From Oribacterium sp. oral taxon 102 (GTDB taxonomy: Bacteria; Bacillota; Clostridia; Lachnospirales; Lachnospiraceae), in the NCBI RefSeq assembly GCF_013394775.1, contig NZ_JABXYT010000001.1:62001-126000 (forward strand): a DNA stretch of 64,000 nt, in the 5' to 3' direction. Below the pieces are notes generated by a model. That model was given only the letters and a program-made list of their open reading frames with translations, was not told where the DNA came from and made no database searches. The position numbers and the translations under genes are program-made. Within the stretch, counting starts at the first letter, position 1, and every line of letters starts with the position of its first letter. Shown one piece after another: positions 17,721 through 26,012 of the stretch.

Positions 17721-17946
17721 CGCCGGTCAAAGACCGGGGAGCCACGCGGTTTGCCGCAGGACTTCTCCCACAGTGCCTCCCTGGCGAGGGTTTCGCACAG
17801 CTTGAAGGGCTGTACTGCCCCTCTGGCGGGAAGCGCTTTGCGCGGTTCAGCGCAATCGCTTGTGCTGCCCCTCTACAGCAATGCGAGAGTTCCGCAGTTT
17901 CCATCAGGAAACTGCGGCGGTACGCCTCACGCAGGACTCATCCTGC
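17721..17946. repeat. Dispersed structured repeat, copy A (3' half shared with copy B)
   Basis: Intergenic repeat between the MATE and PHP genes. It starts with a perfect hairpin CCGGTC-AAA-GACCGG (17723-17737). From about 17846 on it aligns for about 85 bp with the element at 51.2 kb: AAGCGCTTTG, GCGGTT-AG-GCAAT, GCTTG, GC-ATGCGAGAGT and the perfect 10-bp hairpin CGCAGTTTCC-ATCA-GGAAACTGCG (17893-17916). It ends in GCAGGA-CTCA-TCCTGC (17931-17946), at the same place where copy B has a stem of different sequence. The stop codon of the PHP gene (17927-17929) lies within it. Confidence 0.75.
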
Positions 17947-18742
17947 CTGCAGCACCGGAGCGCTCCAGCATCGCGAGGAAGCTCTCCTTGTCCCGGCTGG
18001 CTATCAGCTCCTCCGGGAAATGAATCTCCCGAAGCATCGAGGGCACGTGCTCGAAGCGTCCGATATCGCAGGAGATATGCGCGTCTGTCGAAACAGAAAT
18101 CGGAACATCCAGCTCCGCGCAGCGGATCGCGATCTCACGGCAGCGGGACTCCACCTCCTCTCCGCCGCCGAGGGAATGCTCATTGATTTCCACCAGCTTA
18201 TGCTTCTCCTTCGCAAGGAGTAGAATCGGATCCAGCTCGACCGGGAGGCCGGAACGCCCGATATGCCCGAGGATAAAGACCTTCGGCTGCTCCAGCGCCC
18301 GGAGATAGAGCTCGGTGCACGCTGCCCTGCCCGCATTTTTTGCAAATTCCCTGCCGTGCACGGAGGCGATGATATAGTCGAGCTTCCGTGTCGTACGCTC
18401 CAGCAGGCTCCCTCTCTCCCGCTCCGGCAGAGGATCTCCGGTGATGATCCGCTCGATCGGAATGTCATAGCCGAAGAGATGCCCCTCCATGTCCACGATA
18501 TCCGCCTCGCAGCCCTTCAGGAGCCGGACGCCCATCCACTCCTCCGGAATCTCATACTGGGTCGAAAGATACTGATAGTTCCGCGGATCCTCCGGTCTCG
18601 CGAAGAGCATGGGAGAAAAGTGATCCGTCGTCGCGAGCAGCTCCATTCCCCGCTCCCTCGCCGCTGCCACATTCTCCTGTATCGTAGAATACGCGTGCCG
18701 AGAATACAGCGTATGCGTATGTGTGTCACATTTTAAAATCAC
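17927..18742 (-). CDS. PHP-domain metal-dependent phosphoesterase (YcdX-like)
   Basis: 271 residues. Metal ligands of the PHP fold are visible in order: C-D-T-H-T-H-T near the N-terminus, T-T-D-H-F at about residue 40, IIASVHGREF at about 125, ILGHIGR at about 155 and V-S-T-D-A-H at about 210. Proteins of this group hydrolyse phosphate esters with a trinuclear metal site; the substrate is unknown here. The last dozen residues (S-G-A-A-G-R-M-S-P-A) are encoded by the neighbouring dispersed repeat, so the natural C-terminus may have been replaced. Confidence 0.88.
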   Translation of the reverse strand: MILKCDTHTHTLYSRHAYSTIQENVAAARERGMELLATTDHFSPMLFARPEDPRNYQYLSTQYEIPEEWMGVRLLKGCEADIVDMEGHLFGYDIPIERIITGDPLPERERGSLLERTTRKLDYIIASVHGREFAKNAGRAACTELYLRALEQPKVFILGHIGRSGLPVELDPILLLAKEKHKLVEINEHSLGGGEEVESRCREIAIRCAELDVPISVSTDAHISCDIGRFEHVPSMLREIHFPEELIASRDKESFLAMLERSGAAGRMSPA

Positions 18743-18752
18743 TGCTTCCCCC

Positions 18753-19973
18753 TTACTTCTCGTCTACTGCCTGAAAAATGAAGAATTTCAGATAATAGGA
18801 GTTCTCGTCTCCGCTCCAGAGAATCGGATGGTCGGCGCACTGGGTGCGGAACGCAATCTGCCGGAGCCGCTTGTGTGCGCTCCGCGCCGCCTCTGCGATG
18901 GTCCTCCGGAACAGCGCCTCCGTCATAAAATGCGAGCAGGAGCAGGTTGCGAGGATCCCGCCGTCCCGGACGAGCCGAAGCCCCCGGATATTGATCTCCC
19001 GGTACCCGTTGACCGCCTGCCTCGTCGCCTCCCGCGATTTGGTGAACGCCGGCGGATCGAGAATCACCATATCGTACTGCTCACCGGCGGCGACCAGCCT
19101 CGGAAGCTCATCCAGCACATCCGCCTGCCGGAAATGCACACGGTCTGCCAGTCCGTTTCGCCTCGCGTTCTCCTCTGCCTCCGCGATCGCCAGCGGCGAG
19201 ATATCCAGTCCGGTCACCTCACTCGCACCGGCAAGCCCCGCATTGAGCGCGAAGGTTCCCATGTGCGTGAAGCAGTCAAGCACCCGCCTGCCCTTCGCGA
19301 GCCGCTGAATCGCGAGCCGGTTGCACTTCTGGTCGAGGAAGAAGCCGGTCTTCTGTCCGTTCTCGATATCGACCAGATAGCGCACACCGTTCTCCGTAAT
19401 CTCCACTCTCGTATCGAAGGGAGCCCCGAGGAAGCCCTTGTACGGCTCCATCCCCTCCTTCCGCCGAACCGGCGCATCGCTCCTCTCATAAACGCCGCGG
19501 ATCTGTATCCCGTCCTCCATGAGAATCTCCCGCAGCTCAGATACCAGCATCGGCTTCAGCCTGTCGATGCCGAGTGCAAGCGATTCTACCACCAGCACGT
19601 CCTCATACTTGTCAATCACCAGCCCCGGGAGCCAGTCCGCCTCTCCGAATACGACCCGGCAGGAGGAAATGTCCACGACCTCCCTGCGATACGCCCACGC
19701 CGCCCGCAGCCGCTCACGGAAAAACGCTTCTGTAATCGGCTCCCTCGTCCGGCGTGAGAGCATCCGGATACGGATCTTCGATGCCGCATTGTAGAAGCCG
19801 TAGCCCAGAAAGAAGCCGTCGAAATCCTGCACCGTCAGGATATCCCCGTTCTCAAACGCCCCCTCCGTCCGTGCGATCTCATTGTCGAAGATCCATGCAC
19901 CGCCGGACTTGAGCAGTCTGCCCTCTCCTTTTTTCAGAATCGCGATTCCCCCGGAAACCAATCCTCCGCACAT
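18753..19973 (-). CDS. rlmI: Class I rRNA (cytosine-C5) methyltransferase, RlmI family
   Basis: 406 residues from ATG 19973; GAGGTG sits 7 nt upstream, and the start is 4 bp after the stop of the exonuclease gene. N-terminal PUA domain (about 1-75: AILKKGEGRLLKSGGAWIFDNEI) and a Rossmann methyltransferase domain with SAM loop VLDCFTHMGTFALNAG and catalytic motif IVILDPPAFTKSR-like (V-I-L-D-P-P-A-F-T-K). A Cys follows in I-L-A-T-C-S-C-S-H. RlmI methylates C1962 of 23S rRNA in E. coli; the exact target here is inferred by family. Confidence 0.9.
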   Translation of the reverse strand: MCGGLVSGGIAILKKGEGRLLKSGGAWIFDNEIARTEGAFENGDILTVQDFDGFFLGYGFYNAASKIRIRMLSRRTREPITEAFFRERLRAAWAYRREVVDISSCRVVFGEADWLPGLVIDKYEDVLVVESLALGIDRLKPMLVSELREILMEDGIQIRGVYERSDAPVRRKEGMEPYKGFLGAPFDTRVEITENGVRYLVDIENGQKTGFFLDQKCNRLAIQRLAKGRRVLDCFTHMGTFALNAGLAGASEVTGLDISPLAIAEAEENARRNGLADRVHFRQADVLDELPRLVAAGEQYDMVILDPPAFTKSREATRQAVNGYREINIRGLRLVRDGGILATCSCSHFMTEALFRRTIAEAARSAHKRLRQIAFRTQCADHPILWSGDENSYYLKFFIFQAVDEK

Positions 19974-19977
19974 ACCA

Positions 19978-20736
19978 CTACACCTCGATTTCCAGCTCAA
20001 CCGGACAATGATCCGAGCCCATCACCTCCTGGTGGATACACGCGGCACGCATATTTTCCCGAAGCTTCTCGGAAACCACAAAGTAGTCGATTCTCCAGCC
20101 TACATTCCGCTCTCTCGCCTTCGTGCGGTAGCTCCACCAGCTGTATTCCTCCGCCTCGGGATGGAAATGCCGGAAGGAATCCACATATCCGCTGTCCAGA
20201 AGCTGCGAGAACTTCGCACGCTCCTCGTCCGAGAAGCCGGCGCTGTTGTGATTCGTCGCCGGATTCTTCAGATCAATCTCCTCATGTGCGACATTGAGGT
20301 CTCCGCAGTAGATCACCGGCTTCTCCTTCTCCAGCCCGAGGATATAGCCCCGCCACGCGTCCTCCCATTCCATCCGGTACGGGAGCCGCTTCAGCTCATT
20401 CTGAGAGTTCGGCACATAGACCGTGAGCACATAGCAGTCAGGAAACTCCGCGGTAATGACGCGCCCCTCCCTGTCATGCTCCTCAATGCCGATGCCGAAA
20501 CGCACGGAAAGCGGCTCCTCCTTCGTGAAGAGCGCTGTCCCGGAATAGCCCCTCTTCTCTGCGTAGTTCCAGTACTGATGATAGCCCGGAAGCGGCAGCT
20601 CCAGCTGCCCCGCGGACAGCTTCGTCTCCTGCAGGCAGAAAATATCCGCATCCAATGCCCGGAAGTCCTCCATGAAGTTCTTTCCCAGCACGGCGCGAAG
20701 CCCGTTCACGTTCCACGAAATCATTTTTTTTATCAT
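19978..20736 (-). CDS. exoA: Exodeoxyribonuclease III / AP endonuclease
   Basis: 252 residues from ATG 20736, chosen because GAGGA lies 6 nt upstream. All signature motifs of the ExoIII family are present: I-S-W-N-V-N-G-L-R-A at the N-terminus, F-C-L-Q-E-T-K-L (metal-binding Glu), Y-C-G-D-L-N-V-A-H (catalytic Asp and Asn), W-R-I-D-Y-F and the final S-D-H-C-P-V with the catalytic Asp-His. Repairs abasic sites and 3' blocks in DNA. Same direction as and 4 bp from the rRNA methyltransferase gene, hence co-transcribed. Confidence 0.95.
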   Translation of the reverse strand: MIKKMISWNVNGLRAVLGKNFMEDFRALDADIFCLQETKLSAGQLELPLPGYHQYWNYAEKRGYSGTALFTKEEPLSVRFGIGIEEHDREGRVITAEFPDCYVLTVYVPNSQNELKRLPYRMEWEDAWRGYILGLEKEKPVIYCGDLNVAHEEIDLKNPATNHNSAGFSDEERAKFSQLLDSGYVDSFRHFHPEAEEYSWWSYRTKARERNVGWRIDYFVVSEKLRENMRAACIHQEVMGSDHCPVELEIEV

Positions 20737-20853
20737 AGCTTTCCTCTTCTCTACCTCTGTCAAAGCATAGCACTCCGCTCATCATGATTCCGGCGAAAGG
20801 CTCCGGTAAATTCCCCCCGCCGAATCATCTGCGGAGTCCTGTCTCTCCCTCTG

Positions 20854-23328
20854 TCAGACGATCCCCTTCAGGATCTCCAATGGGAAGGGCTCGCCCGGCT
20901 TCTCCTTCGTCAGATCCCGGAGCACGAAGTTCGACTTCCGAAGCGTCAGGTTCGGATTGTAATAGGGGTCTCCCTCGCGAAGGATCTCCGGCCAGCGCCG
21001 CGCGAGTGCGATGATCTCCCGGTTGAAGCGCGCCACCTTTTCCGGCGTATCCTCCAGCCCTCGGGACTTCGATTCATAGTGGAAGAAGAGCGCGTAAGGA
21101 TTGTAGACTACCTTCTGCCCCAGCGCGCGTACTTTCATGCAGTAGTCCACATCATTGAAGGCGACTGCAAGCTCCTCCGTGAAGCCCGAAACCGCGTCGA
21201 AGCTCTCCCGCTTCGAGAGCAGACAGGCGGCTGTCACCGCGGAATAATCCTGAATGCACTTCGCGCGGTGCATATAGGTATTCTCCTTGTCGTGAATGCC
21301 GATGAAGGCGGCGCCCGCAATGCCGCCGAAGCCCATCACGACCCCGCCGTGCTGAATCACGCCGTCCGGATAGAGCAGGCGTGCGCCGCAGATGCCGACA
21401 TCCTCCCGCTGTACAAATTGCAGCATTTCCCGCAGCGAATCCTCTCGGATCAGCTCGATATCATTGTTCAGAAAGAGCAGATATCTGCCATGCGTGAAGC
21501 GGACGCCGAAATTGTTGATCGAGGAATAGTTGAACTCCCGCTTCCAGTGAACCACCCTGACTGCGGGACGGGCGAGCTTTCCCATGAAGACGGGCGGCCG
21601 CTCTGCCGGGCTCTCTCCGTCCGGGAGCGAAGCGGTATCCGTGAACGGGCTCGGAAATTCCCGCTGTATCTCCTCATAATACGAAAAGGTCTCCGGCTTC
21701 TCGGAATTGTTCTCCACAACGATGAACTCGAGATTCTGATAGTCCCCCTTCATCAGGGAGCGGATCGCGAGATCCAGATCCGCGCTGTGATCCTTATTCG
21801 GGATAATGACGGAAACAAGCGGCTCCACGCCCTGCTCCGTCCGCGCGATCTCATACTGCGTATGATAGAAGCCGTAGGTGATTCCCTTCTCCACCCGCCT
21901 TACCGGCAGTCCGAGCCGCCGGCAATGCGCCGTGATCGCACGCTCTCCCGCCGAAAAGGCATAGAGCTTCGCCTCCGGATTCGCCGCGGTAGAAAGCTGA
22001 TGCGAACGCCAGTGATACAGCGCCATCGGAATATGAAGGATGTTCCGGGAGGTGAAGCGCCCCTCCCGAAGCAGCCGCTCGTCCGCCGCAGAGAGTCCGC
22101 TGCGCGCCTGCTGCTCCTCCGCGATACGGTCTGCCGCCTCGCAGGCACGGAGGATCAGGTCATAATCCTGCGCGCCGTCATACTCCTTCCGCTCATAGAT
22201 CCGCTTGCCGCTCTCCGGATCCGGCTCTGAAATGCTCTCCAAAAGCGCCCGCTCCACCACGAAAAGATGGGTGATATAGTTCACGGAACGAAGCAGATCC
22301 GGGTTGTAGTCTGTCTTGAAGTGCGGCTCGAAGAGATAGGCGGACTCGAAGTCGATCTTGTCCTCATCCGTATAGATCAGCTTCGCATCCGGGTGTTCAT
22401 TGATCTTTTTCGCGCACTGAAACAGCGCCTCCGGCGCGAGCTCGTCGTCATGATCCGCCAGCACGACGAAATCCGTCTCCGGAGAACAGAGGCGGATCGC
22501 TGCGTTCGTATTCTCGGAGATTCCCAGATTCTTCGCGAGGATCTCGAAGCGAAAGCGCGGATCTCTGGCCTGATACTCCGCGAGCACCTCCCGCGGGAGC
22601 TTCCCCAGGTTCTTCTCCCAGACCAGCCCCTCATACTGTGAGGCATCCGCGGCCAGCACCTCAAAATTCGAATAGGTCTGGGCACGAAGCGACTCCAGCA
22701 TCCTGCGGAGGAACTTCTCCGGCGTACGGTAGACCGGAATCACGACTGCGAAGCGCGGCATGCTCGGAAAGCGCGTCTCCCGCTGCTGTAACGTCTCCTC
22801 CGTGCAACGGGTCTTTTTGTACCACTCGTTATAGTCGTAGTCCTCCGAAATTCCCCGCAGTCTGTGAATCGCCTTCCTGAACAGCACCCGCGGCCCGCTC
22901 TCACGGAGACAGTCCCATGCAACCTCGACCGTCTCCGGGTTCAGCAGCGCCAGCAGCTTCTCTCTCTTCTTGTGCGCATGAGAATTGAAGCTTTCGATCC
23001 GCTTATCATCGAACCGCAGCCTGCGCGTCCGTCCGTCTGCCGAGATCTCCAGAATGCAGCTCTCCCCGCTTCCGAAGCGGTACGGCACATTGATATCGAA
23101 GCCGAGCTCCCTGCGGAGCGGATGCCCTGTCTGCTTCTCATAGTCCGGGAAAAAGGCGGACGCCACGGAATCCCGGCGGACGCTCTCGATCGTCGTTCCC
23201 TCGATCTCCTGCCCTTTCCGGTCTGTGACGCGGTAGCCGACCTCCCGCTCCGGATCCTTTCCGAATGCCCAGCCCTGCAGGTTCAGCTTCCCCTCCCGAA
23301 CCAGCGCGATATCCAGCTTTGTTCTCAT
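20854..23328 (-). CDS. Tandem two-domain GT2 glycosyltransferase
   Basis: 824 residues from ATG 23328, which overlaps the preceding glycosyltransferase gene as ATGA. Residues about 1-150 form a beta-rich N-terminal region, then a first GT2 domain from about 190 (F-A-V-V-I-P-V-Y-R-T-P) with LADHDDELAPEAL and YTDEDKIDF acidic motifs, and a second GT2 domain from about 503 (V-S-V-I-I-P-N-K-D-H-S) with LFLNNDIELI. The two domains probably add two sugars of a surface polysaccharide from nucleotide sugars at the cytoplasmic face. No membrane segment. Last gene of polysaccharide cluster A. Confidence 0.88.
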   Translation of the reverse strand: MRTKLDIALVREGKLNLQGWAFGKDPEREVGYRVTDRKGQEIEGTTIESVRRDSVASAFFPDYEKQTGHPLRRELGFDINVPYRFGSGESCILEISADGRTRRLRFDDKRIESFNSHAHKKREKLLALLNPETVEVAWDCLRESGPRVLFRKAIHRLRGISEDYDYNEWYKKTRCTEETLQQRETRFPSMPRFAVVIPVYRTPEKFLRRMLESLRAQTYSNFEVLAADASQYEGLVWEKNLGKLPREVLAEYQARDPRFRFEILAKNLGISENTNAAIRLCSPETDFVVLADHDDELAPEALFQCAKKINEHPDAKLIYTDEDKIDFESAYLFEPHFKTDYNPDLLRSVNYITHLFVVERALLESISEPDPESGKRIYERKEYDGAQDYDLILRACEAADRIAEEQQARSGLSAADERLLREGRFTSRNILHIPMALYHWRSHQLSTAANPEAKLYAFSAGERAITAHCRRLGLPVRRVEKGITYGFYHTQYEIARTEQGVEPLVSVIIPNKDHSADLDLAIRSLMKGDYQNLEFIVVENNSEKPETFSYYEEIQREFPSPFTDTASLPDGESPAERPPVFMGKLARPAVRVVHWKREFNYSSINNFGVRFTHGRYLLFLNNDIELIREDSLREMLQFVQREDVGICGARLLYPDGVIQHGGVVMGFGGIAGAAFIGIHDKENTYMHRAKCIQDYSAVTAACLLSKRESFDAVSGFTEELAVAFNDVDYCMKVRALGQKVVYNPYALFFHYESKSRGLEDTPEKVARFNREIIALARRWPEILREGDPYYNPNLTLRKSNFVLRDLTKEKPGEPFPLEILKGIV

Positions 23329-24302
23329 TCCTCTACTTCCTTTACCCCTCTGTATTTCGGCGCATCCCCGAAGTTCAGCCGCTCCTCCTCCACGACGAGC
23401 GGGCGCTTCATTACCCTCTGATTGATGGAGAGAATGTACTCTCCGAGCAGCCCTATGAAGAAAATCTGCACCGATCCGAGGAAAAGCATCCCGATCAGCA
23501 TCGGCGCCATGCCCGCAGGGAAACGATCCCACCAGATCAGCTTCATGATGAGATAGAGCAGCCCGATCAGCATACTGAGCGCGCTGCATACCGCGCCGAA
23601 AAAGACCGCCGTCCGGAGCCCCACCTTCGTATAGCTCGTGAAGCTGAGCATCGCCGCATCATAGAGCGTATAGAAATTATTATGGGTGACACCGGCGCGG
23701 CGGCGCGGCTGGGTATAGGGGATCTCGGTACGCCGATAGCCCAGCTCCGCCACGATCCCGCGGAGGAAGGGTGTCGGGTCGTCAAGGTTCCGCATCACAT
23801 TGATGAACGCCTTGTCATAGAGCCCAAAGCCGGTAAACTGGCTGATCTGATCCACAGAGGACATCCGCCTGATGAAGCGGTAGTAGAGCCCGCGAAGCCG
23901 GTACATCAGCTTCGACTCATTGGAATGCGTCTTCACCCCGATCGCGATCTTGCTGCCTGCCTCCCATGCGGAAACAAAGCGCGGAATCATCTCTACCGGA
24001 TCCTGAAAATCCGCTGCCATTAGTATGGTCGCGTCTCCCGTCGACTGAAGCATCGCATAGTACGGGCTGTTGAATTGTCCGAAGTTCTTCGCATTGAAAA
24101 TCGCTTTAATGCCGCGATCCGCCTCGCAGAGCTGCCGGAGCCGCTCCCTCGTCCTGTCCTTCGAGTCATTGTCGATGAAGATGATCTCGTAGTGATAGGC
24201 AGGGAGGCTTTCCCGGAAGATCTTCCGGAGCGCATCCGCCATCGGAATGACGTTTTCCTCCTCGTTATAGCATGGCACTACGATACTGATGGTTTTTTTC
24301 AA
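23325..24302 (-). CDS. Polyprenyl-phosphate glycosyltransferase (GtrB/DPM1-like GT2)
   Basis: 325 residues starting with TTG at 24302; AGGAG is 7 nt upstream and the TTG overlaps the dehydrogenase stop as TTGA. N-terminal GT2 domain: S-I-V-V-P-C-Y-N-E-E-E-N, FIDNDSKDRT and the acidic ILMAADFQDPVEM. Two C-terminal membrane segments (about 232-258 and 270-298) precede a short tail ending YRGVKEVEE. GtrB-like enzymes load a sugar onto undecaprenyl phosphate. Neighbours indicate a role in surface glycan modification. Confidence 0.9.
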   Translation of the reverse strand: MKKTISIVVPCYNEEENVIPMADALRKIFRESLPAYHYEIIFIDNDSKDRTRERLRQLCEADRGIKAIFNAKNFGQFNSPYYAMLQSTGDATILMAADFQDPVEMIPRFVSAWEAGSKIAIGVKTHSNESKLMYRLRGLYYRFIRRMSSVDQISQFTGFGLYDKAFINVMRNLDDPTPFLRGIVAELGYRRTEIPYTQPRRRAGVTHNNFYTLYDAAMLSFTSYTKVGLRTAVFFGAVCSALSMLIGLLYLIMKLIWWDRFPAGMAPMLIGMLFLGSVQIFFIGLLGEYILSINQRVMKRPLVVEEERLNFGDAPKYRGVKEVEE

Positions 24303-25522
24303 TTCCGTTCTCCTACCTTTACCGCGATCTTGATCGCCTTGCGATCCTTCATATCATAAATCGCACGTTCTATTTTGTCGAGCCCCTGATAGCGTCTCGT
24401 AATCAGCTTTCCCGGCTGTATGCCGGCAGCGCGCACCGAAGCCATCACCTGCTCAAGATGCGCCCTGCCTCCCCTCGAAAGCGAGAATTTCAGGGTCTTC
24501 CCCGCCATTCCCCGCCCCATCGAGAACTTCGGGAGAAGGATCGCATCCACCGCTGCATAGTCTCGTATAGAAAGCGTTGCGTCCTCCCCCCCGTCCCGAA
24601 GAAGCCGGACTCTTTGATGCTCCTGCTGCCATGCCTCGAGCTCCGGATCCGCGCCGAAGTACATCACATTGGAAATGATGCCCGTCCCATACTTCACCAT
24701 ATCCGCCGCCTGTGCGAGCGCAAGCTCGCTGCCGCCGCAGACAAGCACGGCGTCTGCGCCCCTGCCGTTCGTTCTTTGCAGTATCTCGTTCACGAACGCG
24801 GCGCCGGTCGAGTTCGAAAGCGGATGCATCGTCGGCGGAAGCGCTGCCGCAGCACTCCGGTAATCCAGCACCGTGACCGCGCAGCCCGGCGTTCCCATGG
24901 ACTCCGCCAGCGCAGCATTTTCAGCCCGGGAGCCAATCGCGAAGATCTGCCGTGCCCCGCGGAGCCTCGCGGCGAGAATCGCCGCGAGGCCGATCGCACC
25001 GATGCCCATCACTGCCACGGTCTGCCCCGCCCGGATCTCCGCCTCCTCCGCAGCGGTGAAGCCGGTCTGCATCACATCCACGCAGATAAGCGCGTCCTCT
25101 AGCGTAAGTCCCTCGGGAATGTGCGCGAGGTTCCGATCCGCATAGGGCAGGTAGAAGCGCTCCTGAAACGCGCCGTCAATGGACTTCCCGAGCAGGTGTC
25201 CGGAGAAGTTATGTCCGGCGTGGGCATAGTTCTCCTCTACGTCCGGCTGCGACCAGTCCGGTGTGATGGCGGACACCGCCACGGTCTCTCCTACGCGGAA
25301 GTCCCGCACCTCGTTCCCTGCCTTGACCACCTCCGCGACGCACTCATGCCCCAGCGTCAGCTCCGTTCTCTTCGGCGAGCCCTGCCAGATGGTGTGAACA
25401 TCGCTCGTGCATGGCGAAACCAGCAGCGGACGAAGCAGCACCCCATGCGCATCCCTTAGTACCGGCTCATCCTTCTCGACCCAGCCGAGCTCTCCCCGGG
25501 CTTTCAGTACGAAGGCTCTCAT
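24299..25522 (-). CDS. Zinc-dependent NADP(H) secondary-alcohol-dehydrogenase-like protein
   Basis: 407 residues from ATG 25522 (GGAGAAGGT just upstream). It resembles the secondary alcohol dehydrogenases of Thermoanaerobacter and Clostridium rather than sorbitol-type enzymes: I-T-P-D-W-S, A-H-A-G-H-N-F-S-G, DGAFQERF and NLAHIPEGL. Catalytic zinc ligands are present: Cys38, His59-Glu60 and Asp in CVDVMQTGF. The structural-zinc Cys cluster is absent, as in that subgroup. The Rossmann loop G-I-G-A-I-G followed by G-S-R suggests NADP(H). Within a polysaccharide cluster it may reduce a keto group on a nucleotide sugar or its acetyl branch; that is inference. Confidence 0.85.
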   Translation of the reverse strand: MRAFVLKARGELGWVEKDEPVLRDAHGVLLRPLLVSPCTSDVHTIWQGSPKRTELTLGHECVAEVVKAGNEVRDFRVGETVAVSAITPDWSQPDVEENYAHAGHNFSGHLLGKSIDGAFQERFYLPYADRNLAHIPEGLTLEDALICVDVMQTGFTAAEEAEIRAGQTVAVMGIGAIGLAAILAARLRGARQIFAIGSRAENAALAESMGTPGCAVTVLDYRSAAAALPPTMHPLSNSTGAAFVNEILQRTNGRGADAVLVCGGSELALAQAADMVKYGTGIISNVMYFGADPELEAWQQEHQRVRLLRDGGEDATLSIRDYAAVDAILLPKFSMGRGMAGKTLKFSLSRGGRAHLEQVMASVRAAGIQPGKLITRRYQGLDKIERAIYDMKDRKAIKIAVKVGERN

Positions 25523-26012
25523 ACCTTCTCCTCTCCATAAAATGCTACGATAATACATTCATATAAATTTATTTTATCAGAAAGCAAACTGAAATGACAG
25601 CTCTTTGGTGCTATCCTCCTATTCTGTCCGAAGCAACATGACTTTATATCGGCTTCTTTTTCTTTATCCTTCATCTCTTCTTCAGAGCTCTCAGCAATAC
25701 TCTCCTTTGCACCCTCTCCCTGCTTAAAATATTATAAATCCAGCTTTATCGAAGACGAAAGACGGGGCTGTGAAAAAACAGGAAGCCCCCGCCGCATATC
25801 GCGACTCGAACCGCAAATGCATCGCACGATACATGGGCTCTGGTCTTCGTTTTTTCACAGCCCCATCTATTATTTTAGGACCATGAATTTTTCTCTGATT
25901 TCAAGCTTACGTAAAGCAAAAATCACACAAGAATCCGTCCTCGGATAAGAGTGATACGGCAACCCCCTGCCGAGGGAAATGAGACAACATCTTTTCCCTT
26001 TACGGAAGCAGA
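25523..26012. other. Intergenic region carrying a 101-bp inverted-repeat element
   Basis: 490 bp without a convincing gene between the dehydrogenase and methyltransferase genes. It holds the inverted-repeat element at 25764-25864 and a small perfect stem ATCCG-TCCT-CGGAT just after it. The rest is AT-rich with no recognised feature; a promoter for the dehydrogenase-glycosyltransferase operon should be here. Confidence 0.5.
25764..25864. repeat. Small inverted-repeat element (MITE-like or terminator-like)
   Basis: A 101-bp stretch bounded by perfect 16-bp inverted repeats: GGGGCTGTGAAAAAAC at 25764-25779 and its complement at 25849-25864. No coding capacity and no obvious target duplication in the flanks. 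GGGGCTGT-type ends with an A/T run are typical both of IS-derived miniature elements and of strong bidirectional terminators; I cannot separate the two. Confidence 0.55.

Noticed and set aside
17689..17904. N-terminal extension of the MATE transporter
   Set aside because: The open frame upstream of 17688 runs through the dispersed repeat; the family start and a ribosome-binding site are at 17688.
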